Source: Myxococcales bacterium
GTDB lineage: Bacteria; Myxococcota_A; Polyangia; Polyangiales; Houyiibacteriaceae
Length of the DNA: 64,000 nt
Direction of reading: 5' to 3'
Assembly: GCA_029861865.1 (NCBI GenBank)
Contig: JAOTYL010000013.1
Span: forward strand, 69,995 to 133,994
Shown: positions 35,901 through 45,031 of the stretch, piece after piece
Position numbering within the stretch: the first letter of the stretch is position 1
Layout of the letters: each line of letters opens with the position of its first letter
Program-made: the position numbers and the translations under genes
Notes under the pieces: generated by a model
What the model saw: the letters and a program-made list of their open reading frames with translations, nothing else
Database searches by the model: none
Told to the model about the DNA's origin: nothing

Positions 35901-38900
35901 ATCCGGATCCAGGCCTAGACGCTGGATCTCACGTCGGACGTCGGTGTAGGCGTCGGTCAGCAACCATTCCAGGGAGTCGAGCGTACCGTAGCGCGCGGCC
36001 GTCTCCTCTACGGAACGTCGAGATCCGCCGGCAATCGTGACGAAGGCGAGCTGCTCGGTGGCGTAGGGTGCGAGATCCACCCGGGCCTGCAGCGCCATGA
36101 TCGTATCGAGCGTCGTGCCCACGGTCGACGATAGCCCAGCCTCCATGGCTCGGGGAAAACGCGCGCTTCTATTCCTTCCAAGAAAACGCTCCCGGTCGGT
36201 CTCGAAGCCAATGCATTGCACAGCATCTGAATCCGCCACCAGCCGGTGCATGACGACGGGGGGTTGCTTGCCCGGCTCGCGCGGACGGCGATTGAATACC
36301 AACGCGTAGCGCTCCGGCTGGTAGCTCCCCTCGACGAAGAGCTTGCTGAATGCCAGGTGTCGCGCATCCTCGAGCACCGGCGCGAGAACCACCTCGCCGT
36401 AGCTGGTCAGCGAAAGCTGTCGGTGACGATCGGTCTCGTTCACGACGGTGAGTCGGCGCATCTCGATGTCGTCTGCCGGGCCCACCGCTAAGTCCATGCG
36501 CAAAGCGATCCCGTGGTAGCGCGTGTGGAGCTCGATCATATGCGCGTGGAAGACGACATCCGTTTCCGCGCCCTGAGGGCCAGTGGGTTGTCGGCCCGCG
36601 GACCAGACAGCTCCACTCTCCTCGTCTCTCACGTAGATCCAGAGCCCCGAAGCATCGAGTGTGCTGTCCGGCACCGAGCGAGTGACCGCGTGGCCTCGCC
36701 AGTGGACCGCACCGGATCCAGCATCCGTGATCCAGGAGCCCAAGCGGCCGTTGCCGAGCGCGTGGACCTGCGGCGAGCTGTTTGGCTGCTTCGGGCGCCA
36801 TGGCCGGAGGACGACGGCCTCGGTCTCCCGTGGTCGTTCGGCCGAAACCTCGGAACCGCGTGCCGCCTCCACAGGGAAGACATCCGGCACACGCTCCTGA
36901 AGCAACAGTTGCGTCGCCTGCACCCGCGCGTCCGCTTCGAATCGCCGCACCAATGCCTCGTCGCAGAGGAGATTGTCGAGCGCTGAGAGTGTCATCCCCT
37001 GGTGATGCGACATATAGGAGCTGACAATCGAGAAGGCTTTCCCTTCGGGTAGGCGGCTCGGCGTGAAATCGACGGCTTCATAAAGACCGTACGTTCCCAG
37101 CGCTCCGAGCTCGCAAAGAGCGGTCAGGTTCTGGACGCTGGATGCAGGAAAGAGCGGTAAGGCGAGCGCGGTGGCATAGGGCGCGATGACGATGTCGTCA
37201 TGGAGGCCCCGTTTCCGGCCCAGGCCAGGTGAGCCGAAGGCGTAGTACCTGTAATTGTGATCTGCATCGACCGCCCCGTATCCTGATTCGGAAACACCCC
37301 ACGGAACTCTCCGGCGGTGTCCGTCAGCCATCTGTTGCTCCACCGCTGCCCTCTCGCTCCTCCCGAGTAGTGTTCCGTCGTAACTGCGCATCAAGAGCGC
37401 GGGCATCAGGTACTCGAACATCGAGCCGCCCCAGGACAGAAGCGCGGCGCCGCCTTTCGTCTGCGTCAGGGGTCGCTCGAGCGCGAACCAGTGCTCGACC
37501 GGAAGATCTCGCTTGGCGATGCCCACAAAGCTGGCCAGCCGAGCCTCCGAAGCAAGCAGGTCGTAGTGATGCGGATCGATTTGGTCCGCATCGACGTTGT
37601 AACCAATATGTAGATGACGTACGCGTGAGTCGTAGAGCAGGCGAAAATCCATCGCGAGCACTTCCTGCTCCGCCTGTGCGGACAAGCGGTCGAGCTCGAC
37701 TCGAAGCTCGCTCGCGTTGCGTTCTCCTACGTCCAAGGATCGTTCGAGATCGCCGAGCCACCCGATGACTTCTGGCGAATCGCTGTCGCGTGTCGTCCGG
37801 TCGTCACCGAGGCGGACGCGCAGGTCTGAGATCACCTCCCGCGCGAGCGCACAATGTCTGGAAACAGCGTTCACCCGCACGGTTGGCGAGAGGAGCTCGG
37901 CCAGTCGCGTGCGGGTCTCCGAAAGATACGGCTCGGCGGCATTCGGATTCAGGGGGGATGGCGCCGCATCGAGAATGGGAAGCCATGGTGCGAGAGACGC
38001 CAGCTCGTCTTGCATGCTTTGGATGTGGTCGCGGACACGCGAAAGCCAGAGATGCACCTCGTGAAGAACCGATGGATCGGTCGACACGCTTCGCCCGCCC
38101 ATGGTTTCGAGTACGAGCGGCTCGAGATCCCCAGACTCCATCTCGCCCAGCGTCTGAATCGTGCGACGCCAGGACTCCGGTGCATTCCGCGCTGCCAGGG
38201 CTGCCTGCCGCATGGCACGGGCCTTCTTGCCAGGTTCAGCAATGACTGATTCGTCGCCTCCGGCGGCCATCCGTTCGAGGCTCTCCTCTAGCAGCGCAAT
38301 CGTGTCCGCCAGCCCTTGCCAAAGGGCACCCCGCAGGCAGGGCGCAGACTGGACCTCGGCGCAGGCCGCCTTGAGCGCAAGAAGCGCTCCCGCGAGATTG
38401 CCGCTGTCGACCGCGGAGACATAGCGGGGAGCCAGTGGCGCGAGCGTTCGCGTGTCATACCAGTTGAGGAGATGACCTCGATAGCGCTGCAGGCGCCTGA
38501 CCGTCTCCAATTTGTTCCGGAGCCGAAGCGCCAGTCCGCGTAAGCTCACGTACCCGAGGTCGTATGCGGCGACCGTCGACAATAGCAACATGCCGATGTT
38601 GGTCGGGGAGGTGCGATGTGCGATTCCGACGTTCGGATCCTGCTGATAATTGTCCGGGGGGAGCCAGTGATCGTCGGGGCCGACGAAAACCTCGAAGAAG
38701 AGCCAGGTGCGCCGGGCGAGGCCCCGGAGAAACTCTATCTGGTCGGCACCAAGACGCTCGCCACTCGGCTCGTAAGGCCGACTAATACGTTCCGCGATCT
38801 CGGGTGAGAAGAGCCAAAGAACGAGAAGGGGCGCCGCGTAGGGGAGCGCCGGTGACCGCCAGTACGCGAGCGCGACGCCGACGGCAATGGACATCAGGGG

Positions 38901-41462
38901 TGCTACAACCATCTCGCGCCATGCGAGCCGCTGCGTTCCCCGACGGGCGATCGACGCCGCAGTCTGCGCGGCCGTCATCCATTGCATGAGGTGGCGCCGC
39001 GTGATGGTGAGGCGCACCAGAGTGCGCGCGATGGCGTTCGTGGTCACCGCGGCCTCATGTGGCAGGAAGACGAGGAACAGCAGCCAACGCTCGACCTGCT
39101 CTCGGAGGCTCCGACGGAGCCCAGGAGTGGGGCGCCCCCTCTCCCGTATCAGGCCGTTCGCAAACTCGAGGAAGAAGGGGCCGGCCGGCGCAAGGATGCC
39201 GAGCAGCGTCCACATCAGTGCGTGTCCAGGAAGCCAGATCCAGCCCGAGATGATGAACAGGAGCAGGCCCGGGGGAAGGAGGCTTCGCCGTAAGTTATCG
39301 AGGATTTTCCAGTGATCGATCGTCAGGAAGCGACTCGGAACATAGTCACTCCCTGCCCCGGGAACGCGTGGCAAGAGCCACGGAACGAGCTGCCAGTCTC
39401 CGCGAACCCAGCGGCTCAAACGGCGCGTGAAGGCCACATAAGTCGATGGATAACTCTCGTAGAGAATGATGTCCGTGGCCAACGCGACGCTTCCGTGAAT
39501 CCCCTCGAAGAGATCGTGGCTCAGGATTGCGTCCTCAGGGACGCGATCGGCCAAGCTGCGGGAGAAGGCTGTGACGTCGTAGATGCCTTTGCCGACGTAG
39601 ATCCCTGTTCCGAACAGGTCCTGATACACATCCGAAACCGCACGGCTGTAGATGTCGATGGCGGTGTCGCCGCAGTAGATCCGCGCGAAGGGAGAGCGGC
39701 GGCTGCTTGTCGGGGACGTCTCGAGTCGGGGCTGTATGATGGTGTAGCCAGCAACGATTCGGCCGGTGTTGGGCTCGAACTCCGCCTGGTTGAGGGGATG
39801 CGCAAGGGTACCGATCAGCCGCGCGGCTGCCCCTCGCGGCAGCACCGTATCGGCGTCCAGGGTGATTACGAAGCGCACGCTACGCAGCTCCTCGGTATCG
39901 CCTTCCTGGACGACAAACTCGGTCTCATCGTTACCCGCAATCAAACGGTTCAGCTCCTCGAGCTTGCCGCGCTTGCGCTCCCGGCCCATCCAGCTGCTCT
40001 CGCGCTCGGCGTAGCGGCGCTCGCGGTGCAGGAGGTGAAACGGCCCTTTACCGTTTAACCCGTGCGTGCGGTTCAGGTGCTGGATGCCCGAAACAGCCTG
40101 TTTCCCGAGTTCTCGGTCCTCGGGGCGCTTTGCAACGTCCGCCTCCGGGAAGTCCGTGAGGAGAACGAAACGCAAGCTCGGATCGGGATTGCACAAGTAG
40201 TGGCGTTCGATCTGGTCGAGCAGATGCTGCACCTCAGCCGCATCGCCGAGCAAGCTCGGCACGACGACAGCGGTCTTGCACTCGGAAGGAATCCCCTCTT
40301 CAAGTGCCAGCTTGGGGAGGACCCTAGGGGAAAGCACTCGCGAGATCGCAGCGTGAAGAACCGTGAGCGCCAACATTGAAGCGGGCAGAAGCCCGAGGAC
40401 CATGCTGCCGGTCCACAGGGCAGGTGAAGCACCCACACGAGCGAGATAGAGCCCTAGCAACAGGTCAAAGCCGACTGTGAGCACCAGCAGAGAACCGAGG
40501 TAGAAGGGTGTCGCATTCTTCAGCAAGCTCCGCCGTGCAGGCTCTTGCCAGGGGGCCTGATACCCGAGCGACCGCTCGAGCTCTGCGCGACCCTCGTCGA
40601 TGAGCCAATAGCCAACATGTGACATACGACTTGCAGGCTCCGTGGCTCTGCGCGCATGTGTCACGGCGCGACCGGCTACGTCGCGCTCGGTGTGTTCGGA
40701 GCGACTCGCGAGGTCCTCGACGACCCGCCGATAGCGATCGCGCGTCTCCGAGTCCATGCGCTCGTAGGACTTGACCGGGTCATTCCGAAGCACAGCCTCG
40801 ATGACGCTGGTCTGCTCAACGAAGTCTTGCCAGGAAATGGAGGCCAGAACACTGAGGCCTCGGATCGAATTGGCAACCAGTTCGGCGTCGTCCCGCAGCG
40901 GGAGCAGTCGATGATCGAAATCGATCGCGAACGGAGCGCGAAGGTCCGGGGCAAGGCGCTCGAGCGCGCCCGCGAGCACCTCGAGACATGTAAGGCGCAA
41001 CATCGTCGGCAGAGCCCAGAGCTCGCCAAGGTTGAGCGGCGCGATCTGCTGATAGTCGTTCGTGAATCGAATGACGCTCTCAGCGCTGAGCTGAAGATTC
41101 GCGTCGTGGACCAGGCCGTGTGCGATCGCATAGACTCTTGGAGCGCGCTTGTCGCCGTCTGAAGCGAGGGCGGGTAGACGCGTGTAGTATCCGGCAGGTA
41201 GGTCCGTCTGAACCTGGCGGACGGCGCCCTCTACCAGGTAGGTGTTGTCGAGGAGCCACTCCGCGGCCTTGCTGGCTATCGGGTCCTGCGCCGTGGGAAG
41301 GACGGCGCGCGCCTGGGCTAGCCAGCCCGACATCGCCGACAACCCACTGAGGGAAGTGAGCATCCGTGGCTTCTGCTCGGAAAGGGCGTGCACGCGGGCG
41401 AGGTCGTGCGCTGCGGCATCGAGGCTCCGAGGGGGAGCCTCGGCGGGCGCCTGTGCGCTCAC
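32922..41462 (-). CDS. ndvB: Cyclic beta-1,2-glucan synthase (NdvB/Cgs-like), GT84-GH94 multidomain enzyme
   Basis: At 2846 residues this matches the usual size of NdvB/ChvB. Order of parts: N-terminal region; membrane helices (residues about 320-390); a GT84 glycosyltransferase with FVITLDADTVLPRGAA and a catalytic-type region near SRWVRGDWQLVPW; more membrane helices; a glycoamylase-like domain with WGGSMFEYLMP and SSYMSHHQGMTLSALDN; then a C-terminal GH94 phosphorylase-like half with GDWNDGMNRVG, ENGGQYTHASAWLAWA and GSAAWFWRLGIEVILGL. It makes cyclic osmoregulated periplasmic glucans from UDP-glucose at the inner membrane. Its start overlaps the stress-protein gene (ATGA). IS remnants flank the operon. 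Confidence 0.92.
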   Translation of the reverse strand: MSAQAPAEAPPRSLDAAAHDLARVHALSEQKPRMLTSLSGLSAMSGWLAQARAVLPTAQDPIASKAAEWLLDNTYLVEGAVRQVQTDLPAGYYTRLPALASDGDKRAPRVYAIAHGLVHDANLQLSAESVIRFTNDYQQIAPLNLGELWALPTMLRLTCLEVLAGALERLAPDLRAPFAIDFDHRLLPLRDDAELVANSIRGLSVLASISWQDFVEQTSVIEAVLRNDPVKSYERMDSETRDRYRRVVEDLASRSEHTERDVAGRAVTHARRATEPASRMSHVGYWLIDEGRAELERSLGYQAPWQEPARRSLLKNATPFYLGSLLVLTVGFDLLLGLYLARVGASPALWTGSMVLGLLPASMLALTVLHAAISRVLSPRVLPKLALEEGIPSECKTAVVVPSLLGDAAEVQHLLDQIERHYLCNPDPSLRFVLLTDFPEADVAKRPEDRELGKQAVSGIQHLNRTHGLNGKGPFHLLHRERRYAERESSWMGRERKRGKLEELNRLIAGNDETEFVVQEGDTEELRSVRFVITLDADTVLPRGAAARLIGTLAHPLNQAEFEPNTGRIVAGYTIIQPRLETSPTSSRRSPFARIYCGDTAIDIYSRAVSDVYQDLFGTGIYVGKGIYDVTAFSRSLADRVPEDAILSHDLFEGIHGSVALATDIILYESYPSTYVAFTRRLSRWVRGDWQLVPWLLPRVPGAGSDYVPSRFLTIDHWKILDNLRRSLLPPGLLLFIISGWIWLPGHALMWTLLGILAPAGPFFLEFANGLIRERGRPTPGLRRSLREQVERWLLFLVFLPHEAAVTTNAIARTLVRLTITRRHLMQWMTAAQTAASIARRGTQRLAWREMVVAPLMSIAVGVALAYWRSPALPYAAPLLVLWLFSPEIAERISRPYEPSGERLGADQIEFLRGLARRTWLFFEVFVGPDDHWLPPDNYQQDPNVGIAHRTSPTNIGMLLLSTVAAYDLGYVSLRGLALRLRNKLETVRRLQRYRGHLLNWYDTRTLAPLAPRYVSAVDSGNLAGALLALKAACAEVQSAPCLRGALWQGLADTIALLEESLERMAAGGDESVIAEPGKKARAMRQAALAARNAPESWRRTIQTLGEMESGDLEPLVLETMGGRSVSTDPSVLHEVHLWLSRVRDHIQSMQDELASLAPWLPILDAAPSPLNPNAAEPYLSETRTRLAELLSPTVRVNAVSRHCALAREVISDLRVRLGDDRTTRDSDSPEVIGWLGDLERSLDVGERNASELRVELDRLSAQAEQEVLAMDFRLLYDSRVRHLHIGYNVDADQIDPHHYDLLASEARLASFVGIAKRDLPVEHWFALERPLTQTKGGAALLSWGGSMFEYLMPALLMRSYDGTLLGRSERAAVEQQMADGHRRRVPWGVSESGYGAVDADHNYRYYAFGSPGLGRKRGLHDDIVIAPYATALALPLFPASSVQNLTALCELGALGTYGLYEAVDFTPSRLPEGKAFSIVSSYMSHHQGMTLSALDNLLCDEALVRRFEADARVQATQLLLQERVPDVFPVEAARGSEVSAERPRETEAVVLRPWRPKQPNSSPQVHALGNGRLGSWITDAGSGAVHWRGHAVTRSVPDSTLDASGLWIYVRDEESGAVWSAGRQPTGPQGAETDVVFHAHMIELHTRYHGIALRMDLAVGPADDIEMRRLTVVNETDRHRQLSLTSYGEVVLAPVLEDARHLAFSKLFVEGSYQPERYALVFNRRPREPGKQPPVVMHRLVADSDAVQCIGFETDRERFLGRNRSARFPRAMEAGLSSTVGTTLDTIMALQARVDLAPYATEQLAFVTIAGGSRRSVEETAARYGTLDSLEWLLTDAYTDVRREIQRLGLDPDRLPELQELLSVLLDPGAALRADPETIAANRLGQPQLWALGISGDNPILLHRTPDPRDDKLLADLIRAHELWRRRGIVIDLVVQSQTASAYRDDALQAAHRLVSGLGSADWLGRHGGIHLLREDQAQEDQLGLLAAAAGVILESDGRSLAAQLSPHVEPHPLPRFVSMRPAPRRAPTKPLGRPEDLHFDNGLGGFSHDGREYVIHLRPGQTTPAPWCNVLANEEFGCLVTEAGGGYTWAGNSGEFRLTPWTNDPVLDGPGEALYLRDEETAEVWTPTPKPAGSDVACEVRHGAGYTEWRQNGHAFEQLLRVFVPPDDPVKIVQIRLRNCEARMRRVTATYYAQWVLGRSADVSGAHVVPLYDAEVHALVARNAWNPDFAERVAFLSSDRDPHGLTADRREFLGREGNVGSPAALRRVGLSGMTRAGLDPCGAFQVHLDIGPGEEVETFFVLGTGRNTEHMRELVRAWRDPARVKEAWQQLGVHWDSLLDAITVRTPSKEMDLMLNRWALYQVLSSRILGRTGFYQSSGAFGFRDQLQDVLAIAHVDPEMTRRHILESAARQFEEGDVLHWWHPPVGRGVRTRCSDDLLWLPYVTAQYVEATGDLAILDEQVPFLTGPPLQPDEHDRFGLFDATTSTGSLFEHCHRALERGVTRGPRGLPLIGDGDWNDGMNRVGSRGRGESVWLAWFAIAAMDGFASLCEQRGEGDHAHAWRDRSRELAAVVEREGWDGGWYRRAYDDDGKPWGSSASEECRIDSIAQSWAVLSGAAPPERSARALHSAGSVLLREDQKLLRLLWPPFDATPRDPGYIKAYPPGIRENGGQYTHASAWLAWALAESGDWEQSVRIAQLLNPIAHSRSRGDALCYRLEPYVLAADIASVDPHVGRGGWSWYTGSAAWFWRLGIEVILGLRRVDGGLRIDPRIPGDWPGFNATIRTAGGALRIEVENPGGSGHGVAELLVDGEPIDGQEVPLPNDGKTHQVSIRLLADRRGLLPS

Positions 41463-42490
41463 GTCGAGGCCAGTGGGGGGAGACGCCCGCTTTCCGAATC
41501 ACGGCGCTTCGGCATGAGAGACTCCCGCTCGTCTGCCCTCTCGCGAATGACCAGGATCGGCGCAGTCGCGTGCTCGAGGAGGAATCCCACAACGCTTCCG
41601 AATGGGAGCTCGGTGCGCCCACTCTGGCCGTGTCCGGAGACGACGATGAGGTTCGGGCGTTCCTCCTTGATGCAGCCCAGGAGCTCGAATCGGACATCGT
41701 CAGCGGTTAGGACGGTTCGCACGCGTAGCCCCTGGTCAATCAGGCGTCCTGCGACTCGTGCGAGATAGCTCTCACCCACGCGGGTGTTTCGGTCGATCAG
41801 ACGTCGCTCGAGCTCCAGCTCTTCCTCGTCGAGGGGAGCAGGGCGCGTGAGCTCGGGCACTGGAACAGCATGGACAAGGACAAGCTCGGAACCGTGCATG
41901 CGAGCGAGACGGACGGCCGGGGGCAGGGCACTCTCGGCGCGTGGTGAGGCGTCCAAAGGAGCGAGAATGCGCTCGTAGATCACTTCCCGCGTGAGCGGTT
42001 CCTCGAGGGCGCAGGCTGGCACCAGGAGCGTCAGCCCAGAAAGACCTTCGATCAACTTCCTGGCCGTACCCGCCAGACTCCAATCGGTCGATCCGCTCGC
42101 TCCGTGACTGCACAAGACCGTGAGGTCGACGTGGTGGCTCGTCTCCCACCCGCAGATCTCCTCGGCCACGCGCCCCTCGAGGAGCACTGTCTTGACGGGC
42201 AGCTCGGGGGATCCGTACTCTGCCGAGATGCCGTCCAAATGACCGCGAGCGTCGGTGCGCTGCATCTCCCACTCCAACGGATTCGTCGAAGTCAATGTGC
42301 CATCTTGGCGCTGAGGCTCGAGCACGTGCAGCACTGTGAGCGACGCGCCGAAAGCGCGAGCGATTGCAAGTCCATGCGGGATGATCCGGTTGGAGACGGG
42401 AGACCCGTCGATACAAACGCAGACGTGATCCACCCCGATCGACGCGGGCGCCTCTACATGGGATTCGGATCTCTCCGGCGTTGCGCTCAT
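41459..42490 (-). CDS. Tandem universal stress protein
   Basis: The 343-residue product has two Usp domains. The first begins HVCVCIDGSPVSNRIIPHGL and ends with LTVLCSHGASGSTDWSLAGT; the second begins ERILAPLDASPRAESAL and contains LIVVSGHGQSGRTELPFGSV with the GxGx9G[ST] nucleotide-binding pattern, followed by HATAPILVIRE. It probably binds ATP and supports survival under stress. It is the promoter-proximal gene of a two-gene operon with the glucan synthase (4-bp overlap), which suggests an osmotic or envelope stress role. An IS remnant starts about 100 bp upstream. Confidence 0.88.
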   Translation of the reverse strand: MSATPERSESHVEAPASIGVDHVCVCIDGSPVSNRIIPHGLAIARAFGASLTVLHVLEPQRQDGTLTSTNPLEWEMQRTDARGHLDGISAEYGSPELPVKTVLLEGRVAEEICGWETSHHVDLTVLCSHGASGSTDWSLAGTARKLIEGLSGLTLLVPACALEEPLTREVIYERILAPLDASPRAESALPPAVRLARMHGSELVLVHAVPVPELTRPAPLDEEELELERRLIDRNTRVGESYLARVAGRLIDQGLRVRTVLTADDVRFELLGCIKEERPNLIVVSGHGQSGRTELPFGSVVGFLLEHATAPILVIRERADERESLMPKRRDSESGRLPPLAST

Positions 42491-42584
42491 CGCACGCTAT
42501 CGTAGCTCGTTTCGTTCGGTCCAGCGAGCGCCTATGCATCAGCCCCCAGACGGACCGAGTGGTCGAGGCAGTCCCCCGAATGGT

Positions 42585-42895
42585 ACCGATCACGGTCTCA
42601 GGGTTCACGAGGATCAGGGCGTTCTGCCAGTCTGGCCACAGACCCGAGAGCGCGCCCCAGAATGCGCGGTCCGCGTTGTTGAGCTTTGGGCGTTTGGTCT
42701 TGCGCTTCAGAATGACCAGCTGCTGTCTCAAGGCGCGGTTTTCGAGAGCGAGTGCGCGCTGCGGCCGGAGGCTCGATCGGGCGGTTGCAAGAAGGGCGTA
42801 GAGTAACGGAAGCATGAAGGTAGGCTAGGTTGACCCCGAGCGCGCAAACATCAACGATTGTGCGGTCGACGGAGTTCTGAGGAGGCACAGGTGTG
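42585..42895 (-). mobile_element. IS remnant 2: transposase N-terminus and left end
   Basis: The longest copy of the IS fragment keeps 77 transposase codons (LPLLYALLATARSSLRPQR through RPKLNNADRAFWGALSGL to NPETVIG) and the full left end (GATTGTGCGGTCGACGGAGT ... GGCACAG). The frame then runs into unrelated sequence. Same orientation as remnant 1, so the stress-protein/glucan-synthase operon lies between direct repeats of the IS. Confidence 0.75.
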
Positions 42896-42967
42896 GCGCA
42901 CGTGACAGGTGATCGCGTCGGGTGAGCGGCGTATGTTGATCGACGCCGTCCGACATGGAGAACGAAC

Positions 42968-43213
42968 ATGACCGACAAGAATGAGCTCCAAGAACTATAC
43001 GCCTCGTTTGCGCGCGTCTATGCGGACGGGAAACCGATTCGAAGTGTGTTCGAGCTCGTGGCTGCGATCCGCGCCGCGGGACTGGAACCGGAGCTGGTCA
43101 CCGAGGACTGGCTCAGAACGCTCAATCGGGACTGGGTGTACGGGGAGTCGCTCCTGCCTTTCCAAGACCCTGCGGTGAATCGCCTCTATCGCCGTATTCT
43201 CATCGGAGGGTGA
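42968..43213 (+). CDS. Small protein of unknown function
   Basis: The 81-residue product (MTDKNELQELYASFARVY ... LYRRILIGG) is soluble and amphipathic with no recognised domain. GGAGAACG lies upstream of the ATG at a suitable distance. Its stop overlaps the GTG of the broken synthetase gene (GTGA), the arrangement of a former operon. It could be intact or a leftover. Confidence 0.5.
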   Translation: MTDKNELQELYASFARVYADGKPIRSVFELVAAIRAAGLEPELVTEDWLRTLNRDWVYGESLLPFQDPAVNRLYRRILIGG

Positions 43214-43491
43214 GCGGCATGCGCATCGCGCAGGAGGCGATCGACCGTCACGCGGCCCACGGGCACGGAGACCAGAAGGCGATCACCTGGCTGGACAAGA
43301 AGGGCGAGCGGATCAAGCTGACTTATTCCACGCTCGACTCGCTCAGCAATCAGTTCGCCAACTTGCTGGCCAAACTCGGTGTCGAGCTGGGTGATCGGGT
43401 CTACTCCCTGGTTTCCCCGAACAGCTTCCTGATGTTGAAGATGACGATTGGCTATCCGGTGGTCCAAATCTTCGAGAGATCCACTGAATGA
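43210..43491 (+). pseudogene. Truncated acetyl/acyl-CoA synthetase (N-terminal fragment)
   Basis: The 93 residues align with the start of AMP-forming acetyl-CoA synthetase-like enzymes: AIDRHAAHGHGDQKAITWL, LTYSTLDSLSNQFANLLAKL, GVELGDRVYSLV. After SFLMLK the similarity stops and the frame ends 16 residues on, so the ATP-binding loop and all later motifs are missing. It is a remnant, likely created by a deletion in this rearranged region. Confidence 0.75.
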
Positions 43492-43501
43492 GGGATACGT
43501 G

Positions 43502-43699
43502 ATGCCCTTGATCGTCCGAAAGCGCGGCGAAAAATACCGCATCCTGGAAAGGGACACGGGCAGGATCGCCAGAGGGCCAACAGGCAAGGCGCTCGACCAC
43601 GGCGGGAGCCGAAGCGCCTCGTCGCTAAGAGCGCAAGCGGCTGCCATCAACATCGCCCAGGCGCGCAAGCGCGGACACGAGATCCCAAGACCGAAATGA
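43502..43699 (+). CDS. Small basic protein of unknown function
   Basis: From ATG 43502 the 65-residue product reads MPLIVRKRGEKYRILERD and ends ARKRGHEIPRPK. GAGGG lies 8 bp before the start. The pattern of two N-terminal strands (LIVRKRGEKYRILERDTG) and a C-terminal helix (SLRAQAAAINIAQARKRG) recalls small phage or island proteins that carry a HATREQA-like helix. It starts just after the synthetase remnant. Probably a real small gene. Confidence 0.5.
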   Translation: MPLIVRKRGEKYRILERDTGRIARGPTGKALDHGGSRSASSLRAQAAAINIAQARKRGHEIPRPK

Positions 43700-43791
43700 C
43701 GAACTCCCAAGACGTCGAGGCATGGCCCTTGCACCGAAGCAGTGCGGGTCGCCGCGTAGGCACCCTCGGGAAGCCTCGGGCGGTGTCCATT

Positions 43792-44109
43792 TTAACTTAG
43801 CACGCAAAGTGCTTCATAAGGACCGCAGGGCCCGACTGACGTGGCCGAGCAAGGTCCTAGTTTTTGGAGAAAGTACAAATGCTTCCGGCCCGTCACCCGA
43901 AGATAGTCTTGGCGGTCGGCCGACAGCGGTTCTTGGATCGCGAGCGACGCGGTAGGGACGAACACCTGGGTCGTGATGTCGGCCACGGAGTGCAGCAGTT
44001 CGGCCATGATTGCGGTCGAACCGGTGAGCAGGAATGCCGCTGCCTTCGCGGCCCCGGTCACGCAATTTACGAACAGCGCAACCGCCACGGCCTGCGTACT
44101 CGTCGGCAT
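43792..44109 (-). pseudogene. Truncated cation diffusion facilitator (N-terminal fragment)
   Basis: The first 60 or so residues fit the CDF metal transporter family (AVAVALFVNCVTGAAKAAAF, TGSTAIMAELLHSVADITTQ), covering the first two membrane helices and the HSxxD metal-site motif. Beyond LAIQEPLSADRQDYLRV the frame loses similarity and ends. The remaining helices and cytoplasmic domain are absent. Confidence 0.7.
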
Positions 44110-44166
44110 AGGCTCCCCCAGCACCGGAATTTTGCGAAACTACCTATTGTCTTCACTTTCACGCTC

Positions 44167-44736
44167 TCAACTTGAAGCAGGGAGCGCCGCGATGACGCTT
44201 TCGATGTTGCACCTGTCGTCATGACTGACCGGACTCCGTTGCGTCAAAGCCCTTTGAAGCTCGTACGCTACCTGAAGGCCAACTCCGGTCTCCTCGTCCG
44301 ACACGGACGTGGCCCCCGATGCGAGTAGATCTTCGTTCCACCTCTGGTATCGACTTCGCGTGACGATGACTGCGTTTCTCGCGCCCGCGCGCGCGTGGGC
44401 GGTGATCGTTCGGGCAGCTGTGGGATCGGGTACGGTGATGGCGACGGCTTTCGCCGTACCCACACTCGCGCGAGTCAATACGTCTGTTCTGGTGGCATCG
44501 CCAATGATCGTGTCAATCCCCATCGCATCTGCCCTCTGCGCCAGAAGAGGGTTCCATTCGATGAGCACCAAGGGGGTCTTCTCCTTCGTGAGGTGTGCCG
44601 CTACCGCCTGATCCGCGGGTCCGAAGCCGACAAGAACGACGTGCGCCGAGCGACGCTCAGCGACTCCTTCCGTGTCACCGGTGGCCGGGGCGTGCCTCTC
44701 GATGAACCGAGCCAAACGCGGTGCGAGCGCCACCAA
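44167..44736 (-). pseudogene. C-terminal fragment of a Kef-type potassium/proton antiporter (RCK/TrkA-N domain)
   Basis: The 189 residues hold a Rossmann RCK domain: HVVLVGFGPADQAVAAHL, LVLIEWNPLLAQRADAMG, IDTIIGDATRTDVLTRASVG, AKAVAITVPDPTAARTI. Kef proteins have this domain after about a dozen membrane helices, of which only the end seems left (VALAPRLARFIERHAP). The GTG start is arbitrary. No transport domain remains, so it is probably dead, though a free RCK subunit cannot be excluded. Confidence 0.65.
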
Positions 44737-45031
44737 GTTCCGTTGCGACTGTGGCTTCCTCGGACGAGATGCTCCGCTAGACTGCTAATCGCGCGGAGTA
44801 CAGTGCGCAAGTGCCTCGAGGCCGATAGCGGCTACTCAGCGCTTGGCGCGCCGCCAGGTCTCGATCGGCCCCGGCACATTCGCCGTCTCGGGTCAGTCAA
44901 CGCTGTTGCCATCGTTTTCCCCATCACAGCCTCCATCGCCGCCGGGTTTCGCCTATTGGTTCATCTACTTGCGGAAGAAGTGACCCGGTCGCACGGCGCA
45001 GAACATTACCGGCGCCACCAGTGGATAGACC

